Below are positions 12,654 to 25,043 of a stretch of DNA of 64,000 nt, one piece after another (positions within the stretch are counted from its first letter, which is position 1; each line of letters starts with the position of its first letter). The notes under the pieces are model-generated. The model did not search any database, had not been told where the DNA came from, and was given only the letters and a program-made list of their open reading frames with translations. Where the stretch lies: NCBI RefSeq assembly GCF_020536995.1, contig NC_068360.1, positions 12,867,304-12,931,303 of the forward strand. The letters are read 5' to 3'. A program made the position numbers and the translations under genes. Source of the stretch: Dreissena polymorpha (lineage: Eukaryota; Mollusca; Bivalvia; Myida; Dreissenidae).

Positions 12654-14434
12654 TCATGTAGAGAAAGCCTGCAGGTGCAACCCGTTCACGGAGCCCGTTT
12701 CAGGCCGTATGAGCACGGCGCCCATGTATAGTTCCGTGTTCTTTACCCCGAGGGTCGTCTGGGAGTCGAGCAGCTGAACCTCCACGGTGTCGTCCGCCTT
12801 GAGTGTCATAGTACCGGCCAGCACACAAGGCTGCTGGATGAACTGACTGTACAGAGCTGTGGGTGACGAAGGAATACAATGATCAATATGTCGGTGTTAA
12901 TGTTTACATTTTACGACATAGCATTATCAAGAACAGCGAACACGTGTCAATCAAGCATACACGCGTGTATTGGTTGAACTACTTGCAAATAGCTGGGACT
13001 GTGTTTTATAGCTACTGTATTAATGACAAAGTAATGACTATGTGTATTTGCGGCATGCCATTTTCTGATCGCTACTTTGCCGACCAATGAATCAGTTACA
13101 TTGTATATACAAGTTTGATGCGTCCTTACGATAATGGGATACAATAATCGCTATTCATGAACGCTCGGATTATAAAGACCATGACATTCAGATAATGTGA
13201 AGATGCATCATGATTTTGTTTTTATATCAACAAGTTTCCGTTTTACATCCTTGTCTACGGAGTTAGTAGATATATGTTAACTGTGTAATGAAGGCATTTT
13301 GTACGCTATTTCTGCCTGAAAAGAAATAACCAATCCTTTTTTGATCGATGGTTAATAAATATAATTTGAATTTGTCAAACGTATTAGTTTAAATTCTGTG
13401 GATGATCTGTCAGATTTCCTATGATTTAAGCAATTCTTTATTTATCAATCAAACGCATTTGTTAAATATTGCTATGATAATTGCATTAAATATGTAAAAG
13501 ATATTATTAAAGGCAATGTCAATCATGTTTGTCATTGCAAGAGTCACAAATCAAAATAAATAAGCCAGTCAACTACTTACTATTTTATGGTATAAAAAGG
13601 TCCTTTCAACACATATTGCATTAATGTATAATTAACACAGTAGAAAGAACTTTTCTCGACTCATATAAAACCATAAACTCTGAATTCAATCGATAAGTTA
13701 TTACATAATATGCTAAAACTTAACTATTACATCCTAACACGACAAACAAAAGGAAAGAATAATTTGGAAATATATCATACATTGAACATTGTTAATTCAA
13801 TAGAAAAGTTTTTTACAATATAACACAAAATCATATATTAAATGGTTGCAAACTAGGATTATCCGCAAAGTCTTTGAAACACACCACGTGGCTCAAAGTA
13901 ATACATGCACTTTTGACAAATTTTTGAAAAAAACATTTTAACACTTATTTCGAAAATGTAACACGCTACAAATACTAATTGGATATTTCTCTGATAGCTT
14001 CACAATGGTTATACATGTATACACAAAGAAATAAACTACAAAAGGTTCCTTTTTCTTCATGGTAATACAAATGAAATCGACAACGGCTTTATTTTTTTCA
14101 TCAGCATTTTTTCATGCAAATGGAAAGAAATTACCCAAAATGTTAAGGGGCCTTAAGGTTAGCCTAATAAAAGCTCTAAATACTTGGGCATGCATAGCGA
14201 GTGAATCAAAAATAGAAATGCATTGAACAGTTAGAAGAATAGAGAGTTATTTGCCGTTTTCCGTTCCTTCATTCTAACGTAATGTATAATACATAGTCGC
14301 ATATATTTTAAATTGTTATAAGAATGTTTACCTTGGTCGTGCGGTGGACAGGTAAGAGTTCCCAGTAACTCGAAGCCGCTGGGACTTCTGTGCAGGAGCA
14401 CAATGCCTTTGTTCCGCCCTGTTCGAAACTGGGC
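12654..14434 (-). CDS. orphan C-terminal half of a TNF homology domain (two exons)
   Basis: Two exons, 14434-14332 (phase 0 to 1) and 12856-12654 (ending in a stop), join in frame to code 101 residues of the second half of a TNF domain. Visible features are NKGIVLLHRS, a cysteine in LTCPPHDQ paired with one in QQPCVLAG, the strand GTMTLKADDTVEVQLLD and the closing strand LYMGAVLIRP. Both exons have good acceptors and donors. No first half (no G-L-x-x-x-Y-A exon) and no membrane exon were found between 14435 and 16868. It could be an alternative 3' terminus of ligand 3, whose seventh exon ends in the matching phase 0, or the remains of a further tandem ligand. Its extra internal phase 1 intron is absent from ligands 2 and 3, so it is not a fresh copy of either. 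Confidence 0.7.
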
Positions 14435-14557
14435 CTGTTAATACAGTAGGCACAGCAATAATTATTCAAATTTTCTCAATATTGTACTGGTTTATTTAAC
14501 AAAAAAGACGTATGACATGGGCATGTATTATTTTCTGTCTATCCGAGATATTAAATG

Positions 14558-14955
14558 TTTATGTATCCCACCACTATAGTGGGGACATATTGTTTTTGCA
14601 TTGTCTGTTGGTTGGTTGCTTTGTTTGTTTGCGCCAACTATAGCATTTGCCATAACTTTTGCAATATTGAAGACAGCAACTTCATATTTGGCTTGCATGT
14701 GTATCTCATGGAGCTGCACATTTTTAGTGGTAAAAAGTCAATGTCAGAGTCATCCTTCAAGGTCAAAGGTAAAATATATGGGTCAATATCGCTTATTTTA
14801 TGAATACTTTTGCAATATTGAAGATGGCAACTTGATATTTGGCGTGCATGTGTATCTCATGGAGCTGCACATTTTGAGTGGTGAAAGATCAAGGTCATCC
14901 TTCAAGGTCAAAGGTCAAATATATTAGGACATAGTGTTTCACAAACACATCTTGT
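14558..14955 (-). mobile_element. HINE-like noncoding element, same family as 63042-63780
   Basis: Read on the minus strand it begins ACAAGATGTGTTTGTGAAACAC and ends with the hairpin 'ccactatagtggtggg' plus 'atacataaa'. Between are about two tandem units with 'caccactcaaaatgtgcag'. Ends and units match the element at the right edge of the window. It sits just upstream of the orphan TNF exons. Confidence 0.65.
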
Positions 14956-16868
14956 TTTCTGGAGAAAATCTATTTACTTGATATTTCAGATAGTTTTGCT
15001 GCCCAAATTAGTCAATATGAATATTTTAGATAGTTTGCTCACCAAGATATACCCAATTTGCTGGATATTTAAGATATTCTTTTTGCCGCAGAGTAAAAAA
15101 ATGCTCTATATTCAGATGTAAGTGCTACTCTTTATAGACCATTATATATATTTTTATTTATTTTTTATTTTCAAACGAGACACACCAAGTTTACTTGATT
15201 ATTTCTGATTGTCTTTCAATTTACAGGCTGTTTTAAGTATTTGTGTTGCATAGATTCTGTCTTTCGAACATAGATCCAATGTATTCGATATTTCAGGATT
15301 ATTAGTAGGTTTGCTGCCATAGAGATCCAAGATTTCTGGATATTAATTATATTCTTGCTGCTTTGGATAGATCCGGTTTATCGGAATATTTTTAATATTA
15401 TTTCTATCCAAGAGAGATCCAAATATATTTTATATTTTGGATATTCTTGCCTCCATAACCAAGTAAACTGCATATATCACCTGAAGCAAGAATATCTGCA
15501 ATATCCAGTCAACTGGGTCTCTGTCATTTTGATTATTCAGATATTATTGCTGATCAAGAAGAACGCAGTGAAAATCTTAAATCGATATTCCTAATCTGAA
15601 AACCATTTTAAGCAGCAATATTATCACAAAATTACCGATTTGCGTCAGTAAAATGTATTCAGTGGTGTTGTGACGCGATGCGATCCAGTTTGCTTGATTT
15701 TATAAGTGGTCTTAATGTCATAGAGGAAAGAGTGACAAACTCAGTCACTTATGCATCAAATCAGTTTTGCTAAGATTTCAGAGTTCGTTGAAGTATGATT
15801 CATCGTGATTGTGGTCTTTACCGAACATTGATCTGATAACATGACACCAACTGGTTTTCAGAACATAATAAAACAAAACAACGCATGGACAACAGTGCAT
15901 TTATTGCAATAAAAATACCAACATTGATGACGAAATAAACAAACCTTAAATACAAGTAATATGGATAGCTAAAATCAAACAACCTGTTGAGCATACCCAA
16001 TGTGCACAATGGAGAAACGTCTCAGAGATCTCGGGTATGACAAACCGTCCAATTTTAAGCCTTATTACGTCATACACAACACAAGAATGTCAACATTTAC
16101 GTTCAAAATGAAATAAATCATTAAAGAAATATTGTTCAAATCCAAGAAAGTGAAATTTCGAATAACCGTCAGCTTTAATATTCTCCTGGATGGAGTTTTT
16201 GCATTTAGTGTTTTATCTGTCTGTATGTGTATTTTTGGGACACGTGGTGATGAATATGCCTTAAACAAATAACACAATATTCGATTGGATCGGAAATATG
16301 GAATTGATATGTTTACGGTTCCTCTGGATATTGCATAAGAAAGTAAGAAGTGAGTCTTTGCAGCTCGGGCTGATAGCTTTGATTTTTGTAAACAATTAGA
16401 TAACTTTAAGATTGCTGCATTATAGTTCACAATACTCACCAATTATATGATACATTGATATGATATATGATACATATGATATAATTATATGATACAAATT
16501 GCGATTGATTAACAATCTATAAAATAAATAAGCAGATAACAATAACAAACATACAGCACGTATAAGTGTTTGATAAACGTTTATCACGTTGCACATAGAT
16601 CTAATTTAGGTTGTGGAGAAGACATATCATACGCAATACACCTAGAAACATATGACTAACATGTGGATTGCAGTGAATATCTTCAAGAATAGCCTCGCAT
16701 CTAATAGAACATTCGTCTGAACACGTACTTATATAGCTAGTTACTTTTAACAATTACGAGTTGACGAAGCTGTCACTATAGTGTAGATGTTCTGTAGGCA
16801 GTGGAAGTGCCTTTCAGCGCTTACAACATCTGATATGTATATGTGTTTGCCTGCTCCACATGTGGAGT
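14956..16868. other. AT-rich spacer or intron, no exon found
   Basis: I searched here for the missing first half of the orphan TNF domain and found none. About 14950-15600 is a degenerate direct repeat of phrases like 'ttgctg(c)c..agagatcca...tggatatt'. About 16440-16500 is a (gatat/gata)n-rich patch. The rest is featureless; it includes the 3' flank of ligand 3. Confidence 0.4.
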
Positions 16869-19800
16869 TCAGAGCGTGTTCAGCTGATATGCCAATGCAC
16901 CGATATATGTTATCTCTTTAGTCAGATCAACCAAAAGATGCTTACAAACGCTTTCTAATCGTACACCATCACCTTGCTTCAAATGAAGCACACCATTTAT
17001 ATTACAGGCCTCAAACGGACCATTGTTGATGGTCATGGCAGTGTCTGCCCGGGTAACCTCCTGACACCTCAGAGTGTTATGCCGGCGCGTATTGCGCGTG
17101 TGCACGAGCAGTATGGCCCCATTGCCCGCCTCCCCGTCACTCCTCATACTTTCATCCACATTGAACGGCACCTGTAACATGAAAGTTTAAGGAGTTCAGG
17201 AGAAGCGTGCAGTGAAAGCAGCGTGGCATCCGCTATGATCACCACCGTATATGTATACAGAGGATCACCACCGTGTATGTATACAGATACATTTATGTGA
17301 TGTGTTCATGTATCATTAATAAGGGCTATATTTAAAGGATGTATTACTGTCATGAGGGTCAGTCGTATGTCAATCATGTTTGTTAATGTGTTTACCAATT
17401 GGTTGATATATATAAAACAATATAAAGCAGTGCATATGGCAAGTAAATGATGGATGCAATACACTATGCATGCAATCAGATCTATTGTCGGTGTATATTC
17501 TTATGTTTACAATACCAACCCAGGTACCTTTGAATAAATTTTATAGTGTAACAGACTGACAGAAAAAAGGTAAGAGTTCAACATATAAATGCCATTTGTA
17601 CTGTGTCTTATCAAAATATACATCGGTGCTTTCGTAAATGGGCAATGGTTTACTTACATGTGCATATATGTGGTATAGACCGGAGTATCTCGCCCTGAAC
17701 AGGCCGGTGTTTGTATCGAGGTCAAATAGGCGGCGCTGGCTGTCTGCGCTTGAAGGAGCGAACATCTTCAATGTCATGGGAGCCTCTGAAATAGGACGAT
17801 ACTTATAATTCAAGGTTATTACCGGCTAAGATGTACCGCGGTCCATTATAATAATACATTCTAAGGTAAACAACGGTCCATTATAGGGATACATTCTTAG
17901 GAATACCACGGTCCATTAAGGAATACATTCTAAGGTGTGCCCTGGTCCATTATAGGGATACATTCTAAGGTATACCACGGTCCATTAAGGAATACATTCT
18001 AAGGTGTGCCCTGGTCCATTATAGGGATACATTCTTAGGAATACCACGGTCCATTATAGGAATACATTCTAAGGTGTGCCCTGGTCCATTATAGGGATAC
18101 ATTCTAAGGTATATCACGGTCCATTACAGGAATACATTCTAAGGTGTGCCATGATTCATTATAGAAATACATTCTAAGGTATACCACGGTCCATTATAGG
18201 AATACATTCTAAGGTGTACTATGGTCCATTATAGGAATACATTCTAAGGTGTACCATGGACAATTATAGGAATACATTCTAAGGTATACCATGGTCCATT
18301 ATAGGAATACATTCTAATGTGTACCGCCGTCCATTATAGGAATACATTCTAAGTTGTACCATGTTCCATTATAGGAATACATTCTAAGGTGTACCATGGT
18401 CCATTATAGGAATACATTCTAAGTTGTATCATGGTCCATTATAGGAATACATTCTTAGGTGTACCATGGTCCATTATAGGGATACATTCTAAGGTGTACC
18501 ATGGTCCATTATAGGAATACATTCTAAGGTGTACTATGGTCCATTATAGGAATACATTCTAAGGTGTACCATGGTCCATTATAGGATTACATTCTAAGGT
18601 GTACTATGGTCCATTATAGGAAAACATTCTAAGGTTGTGCATGGACCATTATAGGAATACATTCTATGGTGTACCATGGTCCATTATAGGAATACATTCT
18701 AAGTTGTACCATGGTCCATTATAGGAATACATTCTAAGGTGTACCGCGGTCCATTATAGGAATACATTCTAAGTTGTACCATGGTCCATTATATGAATAC
18801 ATTCTAAGGTGTACCGGGGTCTATTATAGGAATACATTCGGTCGTGATGTAGGACACCCCAGTGAATATAAGTATGTATGCAGGTACTTAAGCTCAAACG
18901 TTTCGTTGCGCAATCCATCAAGAAAGGTCGAGCAGGAAAAGAGAGATATGAAAAGTTATACTTGAATTACAACTTGCTTGCATTTATATGTTAATGAGAC
19001 CCTCGGATATAGGGCACCCCAGTGAATATAAGTATGTATGCAGGTACTTAAGCTCAAACGTTTCGTTGCGCAATCCATCAAGAAAGGTCGAGCAGGAAAA
19101 GAGAGATATGAAAAGTTATACTTGAATTACAACTTGGTTGCATTTATATGTTAATGAGACCCTCGGATATAGGGCATCCCAGTGAATATAAGTCTGTATG
19201 CAGGTACTTAAGCTCAAACGTTAAGTTGCGCAATCCATCAAGAAAGGTCGAGCAGGAAATATGTTTCGTGCGAGGTTTTCTCCAACATAAAAAGCATGCG
19301 TGTTCTTTCTAATAATGAGCAGAACGTTAATGTGTTACTTACATAAATCAGAGATACTAAACATTTAAATTTTACACATATTCTTTTAATTAACCCATTT
19401 ATGCGTAGCGTCCAGAATAAAAGCCTTGGCAAACAGCGTAGACCCAGATGAGACGCCGCATGATGCGGCGTCTCATCAGGGTCTGCACTGTTTGCTTAAA
19501 GGAATTTCTGTATGAAATATTCTTAATATAGAAAAAAAAACTAGACATCCTTAATTTTGGAAATAAATTGATCCAATTTAGAAGGATGGGAGAGTCCATT
19601 GGGCATAAATGGGTTAAACATGGCGTCGATTGAGTAATACCTTGTATTCTCAGTGATCGATTCCGGTACAGCGTCCCGCTCCATTCGGGAATCTCAACGC
19701 TTCGGTCTGCAAACACAGGCACGATAATTGTTTACGTCACAATACACTTACTTCACGATCACGGACGTACAGCGATTACATATTTTGAGTAATTATATAA

Positions 19801-22800
19801 TTGTGTTTGTTTGTCATTCATATTGTTTTATCTTTGTAGAAATTAAGTTACAAATAGTTACATTAAATAAGTCATTATTTTATATTTGAAAAAATAATTC
19901 GATCCATAGACATACTACAGTATTTAAACGCCATTTTTTAAATTTAATTTTCATATTTAAATGTTATAGCTAATAAATTTATTTTGTGTGTTTTCAATTC
20001 TGTTCAATTTATATTTAGTTTTTTAATCATTCTATTTGATTAAAAACAAAAAAGCACAGCAACCACACCGCGTGAAAGCATTTGTGAAAAGTTGTTGAAG
20101 CACACTCGGTTGGACGTGGAAGGTGAGTGGTGGAGGGTACAAACCCAGTTTATCTTGCGCGAATATATATAACATATCTTACATGGTAAAAAACGCGTAT
20201 AAATCTGTCATTATCATTGTAGTTGTGGTCCTTGCTGATAGAGTTAAAACTTTACAATCAATTTTAAATCTACAATATTTAATTTAATATTACTAGAAAT
20301 TAGTAATTCACAATGTTCGAAAGTGATTAGTGGTGTTAGGGGGGGGGGGAGGGGGTATTCGAATATATGCGTTTGCATAAAAAGCAGATGGGTAATTCAA
20401 CACAAAAACGATAAAAACAAGTTATCATCCTACAATGAGTTTCTAGCTATGAGAGTATACATACGCTCGTTTCCTGTTTGTGCTGCAATGCATAGTACAT
20501 ATAATTCAAATGGAAATGCAGATATGCCCTTTCTTTTTCACATGTTCTATTTGTTTCTATTATGTTCTCCCGACATTCATCATTGTTTCTCTATTTTTAC
20601 ATTTAATATTTTTTATGCACACAATGTAAAACTTACACTAGTTGAATTAAAGACAGAACAAATGTGTTTTGGTTGAGCCTGTACTACTTTGGTGTTGGGT
20701 GTTCAGTCATCAAGTATTCATACTTACTAAAAGGATTTCCAGGTTCAAATTTGCCCATCTTTTGCTGTATAAAATCTTCATCCACGGCGGTTGTGTAATG
20801 ATCAATTCCTATAAACTAAGGCAAAAGTTCGTAAAAAAATTATTCTAAATAAAAAAAGATATCATTTAGCGTACGAATTACTTAATTACATTTTACGTTG
20901 CTCGCAATTAACAGAAAAGTTTAGTAACCTACATGTTTATTGTCTTCATTTGATCCTTGTATTTGATTAAGCGCCTTTTCTGTCCTGTTTATCATATCTA
21001 CAAAAAAGCAAAACATGTCTATTTGAAGAGTTTCTTAATAATGTATTATATAAAACCCAACAAAAGCAATCCTTTACTGCCATCATCTCGCGCTTATCAG
21101 CAATTACAACTTTTGAATAACACTGATAACTTTTTGAATTGATAATGTATATAATATCAAATCGTTATTTTCATTGATTTTGAGGAGTGCACAGTTCATC
21201 TGCTATTATTAATATTTACATGTCATAGTTGCCTGGACAATAACGTGACAATCCCCTTCAAGGTGATCTAGAAGCAGTGTATTGAACGACTAGGGGAGCC
21301 TTTTATACGGCCATGCATTAAACGGCTACTCTAAGGGAATCTAATTATTAGGCAAGTATTAAACGGCTTGTTTGAGGGAATCGATTAATAAGGCCATGTA
21401 TTGAACGGCAGCTTTGAGCGATCTAATGATATGGCAATGCATTGAAAGTTTACTCTGGGTTAGAATTTGATGATATGACCATGCATTGAGTAGCCGCTTT
21501 GATGGGATCTAATGTCACCCTACCTGATAGGCGTGAAGTCAACGCATCCTGGATCATTGGCCCGAGTTCCTTTTTAATCGTCCGGCAACCTGGAGCCAAA
21601 ACTCAATCATTGAAAAAAATCTTAGATTATTATTTATTCTGACAAAATATAATATTGACCATGATTTAATTATCCCAAGTCAATTATTTAGTCAATAAAC
21701 TCGTGTAAGTGCAAGTCGTTATGGACAAAATAAAACCTTGAGTTATTACAGTTTTGTTGCTGTTATGGTTGTTTTTTGTTGGTTCATTATACATTAAAAA
21801 TCTCCTATTCTTATACTATTCTATTGCTCCGAGGTCCAATATATTTCATTTCATGAGTGAGCTCGAGCAGGTGTTTACGACTTACATTTGTCTTCCTTGT
21901 TCTTGGGATTTTTTTTATTGTGGCGTTCTTTGTGCTCGTTCCTTTGTCGCTTTTTCTGGCGAGTTGGACTCGAGCTGGTCTGGTCGTCAGAAGCTGTTCT
22001 CTTCCGTTTTGGTACCCTTTCTTCCCCTGTTAGCTGGAACGTTATATATAAAGTGTTTGTTTCAACCACAGTTTGAGACAGCATGCTATGGTCCTTCTAT
22101 CAATCAAGGTTCGAGATGTCGTTGATATTTATGTGATTTTTATTATTATTCAAATCTCTTTATAATTTTGTCTCACACAATAAATTTCATAAAACATTTG
22201 GAAGTCAACTTGCACTTGGCTAAAACGCGGTTGAATTCCATTGGCAAGCCAGTATCCATTATTAAGACGTGTTATCGTATCGATTTCCTATACCGGCAGT
22301 TTATCTGTTCGATTAGAAATGCCGTGTCGGACTCGAACCGTTTCATAGCCGTTAACTATGCCGTGTCGGACTCAAACCGTTTCATAGCCGTTAACTATGC
22401 CGTGTCGGACTCAAACCGTTTCATAGCCGTTAACTATGCCGTGTCGGACTCGAACCGTTTCATAGCCGTTATCTATGCCGCGTCGGACTCGAACCGTTTC
22501 ATAGCCGTTAACTATGCCGTGTCGGACTCGAACCGTTTCATAGCCGTTTACTATGCCGCGTCGGACTAGAACCGTTTCATAGCCGTTAACTATGCCGTGT
22601 CGGACTCGAACCGTTTCATAGCCGTTAACTATGCCGTGTCGGACTCGAACCATTTCATAGCCGTAACTATGCCGCGTCGGACTCGAACCGTTTCATAGCC
22701 GTTAACTATGCCATGTCGGACTCGAACCGTTTCATAGCCGTTAATTCAAGAGCCGTAAAGGGAACAACACTTATAAAAAAGAAAACTGTTCTTTGATAGC

Positions 22801-23961
22801 ACTTGACAACGAAACAAACGCCTAAAAATAATGGCTTGGTTTATCGAACAATTGCGGAAATGCAATCCATGTATTGCTGCCATTAATGGAGTGAATGAAA
22901 GTAAAGTCCAAAATCGACATACATGTAGTCAGTTCCTGAATGTTTATTTCGTTTCCCAGTACTCAATGATTCAAAGTTACATGTTCAGAAACTGACGATG
23001 TTAGAACACCGATCTCCTTTTTGACCCACAGTTCCACGTTTTAAAATCAGGAACATATGTAATATTAGTCAACTAGGGAATAGGGGAATGCCGTTATCAA
23101 TAAACGCTTCCTCTTTCAGTAGCAAAATCAAAAACACGTTATAACACTGCAAATTACTTAAGGTCATACTAATTCAGGTCAAAATCGTGTTTCGATGTAT
23201 AGAATGTAGAATTGTTATAACTTACTTTATGTCCTTTCAAATAAAAAGATATACGTTTCCTACAAGTATTTTTGACATGCATAAATGATGGTTGAGGCAA
23301 AAATGAAAAATAAATAATAAAATAAGATCATATGTAAGGAATCTAGATTAAACTAACAATTTGAAAACAAGAAGTCTAAAGTTCCTGCTTATAATTATAC
23401 TGAATACTATAAGACGCGAGTCAGGTTAGATCAACACAAGTACAAGTATCTGGCACATGTCCATTATTACTATCCGGTCGTGATTTGATACGTGTAATAA
23501 TCTAAGTTATCTTGCATTTTGGTAAAGATAATAACGTGAACGATATAATGCAGTCGTCCTATAAAGTTATAATTAAATGCATGCACTGGATTGTGACCGA
23601 TATATTTATGTGTGAACTGGTGAATACAGCTTACCTCAATCACTTGGCTGTCGTAATTCCCTTCCTGGTTGTCCGTGTATAGCCCCTGGGGGTCCGCCAT
23701 GGCCCTCCCTGCCCTCACCTCTTCCCTGAGGATTGTCGTCAGTTCGTCCCGGAAGTTCCGTGTCTGGATCTGCACGTACATGTGCACAGTGAGGCCGCAC
23801 GCGACCAGGGTGAGTACGCAGGCGACACATGCCACTGCGGCTGCGAGGTCTAGGGCGCGCCGGGGTCGAGGGGCCGACAGCTCCTGGATATTCGCAAAGA
23901 AGCGTTCACCGCGCACTTGATGTTTCATGGTCATGCTCTCTTCGTCGGAAACAAATTCCAT
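16869..23961 (-). CDS. TNF-superfamily ligand 3, complete, eight exons
   Basis: Type II TNF-superfamily ligand, 395 residues. Exons (minus strand): 23961-23635, 22033-21886, 21589-21524, 20997-20929, 20808-20728, 19706-19641, 17785-17658, 17171-16869; phases 0,1,1,1,1,1,0. Every junction is in frame. At the fourth intron only the second of two adjacent donors (TAG|GTTACT) keeps frame. The start at 23961 has a strong context (GCA ATG G); an ATG at 24027 would add 22 residues. Residues 36-60 form the membrane helix and 62-85 a short coil. Exon 2 is very basic (PKRKRT, RQKKRQRNEHKER): perhaps a convertase or heparan sulfate site, as in EDA and APRIL. Exons 3-4 form a coil-like stalk. In the TNF domain GLYHIYAH (288-295) matches the G-L-Y-x-x-Y strand. 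The last exon has two cysteines (TLRCQE, FEACNI), GVLHLKQGDGVRLE and ITYIGALAYQL. Introns 1 and 6 carry minisatellites. Confidence 0.88.
17830..18840. repeat. 35-bp minisatellite in intron 6 of ligand 3
   Basis: About 29 tandem copies of a 35-bp unit containing 'ggtccattataggaatacat' and 'tctaaggtgtaccat'. Copies vary by a few bases, and the left end alternates two subtypes (tgtgccctgg / ataccacgg). The array starts about 45 bp upstream (minus strand) of the acceptor of exon 7. Confidence 0.9.
18853..19259. repeat. 160-bp tandem repeat, about 2.5 copies
   Basis: Three successive starts of 'agtgaatataagt' at 18861, 19021 and 19181 give an exact 160-bp period. The third copy is cut at about 19259. 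The copies differ at only a few bases, so the duplication is recent. It directly follows the 35-bp array. Confidence 0.9.
19390..19617. mobile_element. piggyBac-type MITE with internal hairpin
   Basis: Ends are TTAA|CCCATTTATGC and GCATAAATGGG|TTAA: perfect 11-bp inverted repeats beginning CCC, flanked by TTAA on both sides, which is the piggyBac target site signature. The body is about 220 bp and noncoding. At 19447-19477 it holds a near-perfect palindrome (gatgagacgccgcat / atgcggcgtctcatc). It lies about 25 bp from exon 6 of ligand 3, inside intron 6. Confidence 0.8.
22318..22745. repeat. 39-bp minisatellite in intron 1 of ligand 3
   Basis: About 11 copies of a 39-bp unit (gtgtcggactcgaaccgttt plus catagccgttaactatgcc). 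Because 39 is a multiple of three, the array is open in frames of both strands (13-residue repeats). It lies within an intron with no exon borders, so these frames are not counted as genes. Confidence 0.9.
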
Positions 23962-25043
23962 TGCAATATTTCTGCAGTGCGTTGTTTTGATTATGTCATA
24001 CATATAAACAAACAGTTTGACGGGCATTGATATATGAGTCACCGATACCTATTACCGATACAGATCAGCTGTTCTTCTAATGAAATCAAAATGTTAATAG
24101 CGAGTTCATTTTGCAATTAGAGTTATGTGTTATTAAATGGTTAAACGTTAAACACACGCAAATGTTCTGCTACCGATTAAGCTGAATTGATCACGTTAAA
24201 CCAGTTATCGTAACCCGACACCATCGTTAATGGAAAGTTTAATAACGTAAATAAACACATATATACTTAAACACAGAAAGCTGTTATCTAATACCGAAAG
24301 TGTCTTCCACGAAATCTCTGGTACACCGAGTCTACGAAGAGACAAATGTTTATTTATTTGATAAAGTGTTTGGTATTGCTACGTTAATGACGAACATTTA
24401 GAATGATTTTCGATTTTTTGCTCAATTAAGTTAGTGGTTACTGTGTCACTGATCCTGTTTTAGTTATGATACTTTGATTGTGAAAAGTCCTCTTATATAA
24501 TGGTTATACATTTTACGCGGAAAGTAATTTGCGGAATATATCTACTTTTTTGAATGACATTGTCCATAACTGCCAACCAATGTAATAGGGCTTTTAAAAT
24601 TAGTCATATATAACGTCATCCGGAAGTGCTCGTTCCTGACAATGCAGTGGTGTGACAGAATGCACGCTACACCATTTATTCCAACTTTCTGACCTACTGA
24701 CCATATACGTTAATGATGATTGTATTGAGTAAAGTACTGAATATACTTCTTCATTTACATCAATGAATCGTTAACAGATGTAAAACCAAACAAAACAGTG
24801 ACCATGGGAACATATCTTCTTTATTAATGTAAACAAAATACGTAAACTTTTGTTTACTATTATCGTAAGCGATGCTTTAGTGTACAAGTACATGTACTTA
24901 CATAGTATTAAATTCTTAAGTAGGACACTAGACAGCTTGTTTTTTACTATTACAGTAGCCAATGCTGTGGTCCGGGCACATGAAGCAATTGCAAGTACTA
25001 TCATTGTAGTCAATGCTTTAATTGCACACAATGCAATTTGTTT
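23962..25043. other. upstream region of ligand 3
   Basis: AT-rich sequence that should include the promoter and 5' untranslated region of ligand 3. At about 24850-25030 a phrase of the type 'actatta(t/c)..gta(a/g).c.atgct' recurs three times, a degenerate tandem repeat. No gene seen. Confidence 0.35.

Noticed and set aside
20929-20945. Donor CAT|GTAGGT for exon 4 of ligand 3
   Set aside because: It has a better donor consensus, but it would put the next exons out of frame and reach a stop in exon 6; the neighbouring TAG|GTTACT keeps frame.
22168-22653. Long open frames on both strands across the 39-bp array
   Set aside because: The unit is 13 codons long, so frames stay open by periodicity; the array lies within an intron and has no start context, domain or exon borders.
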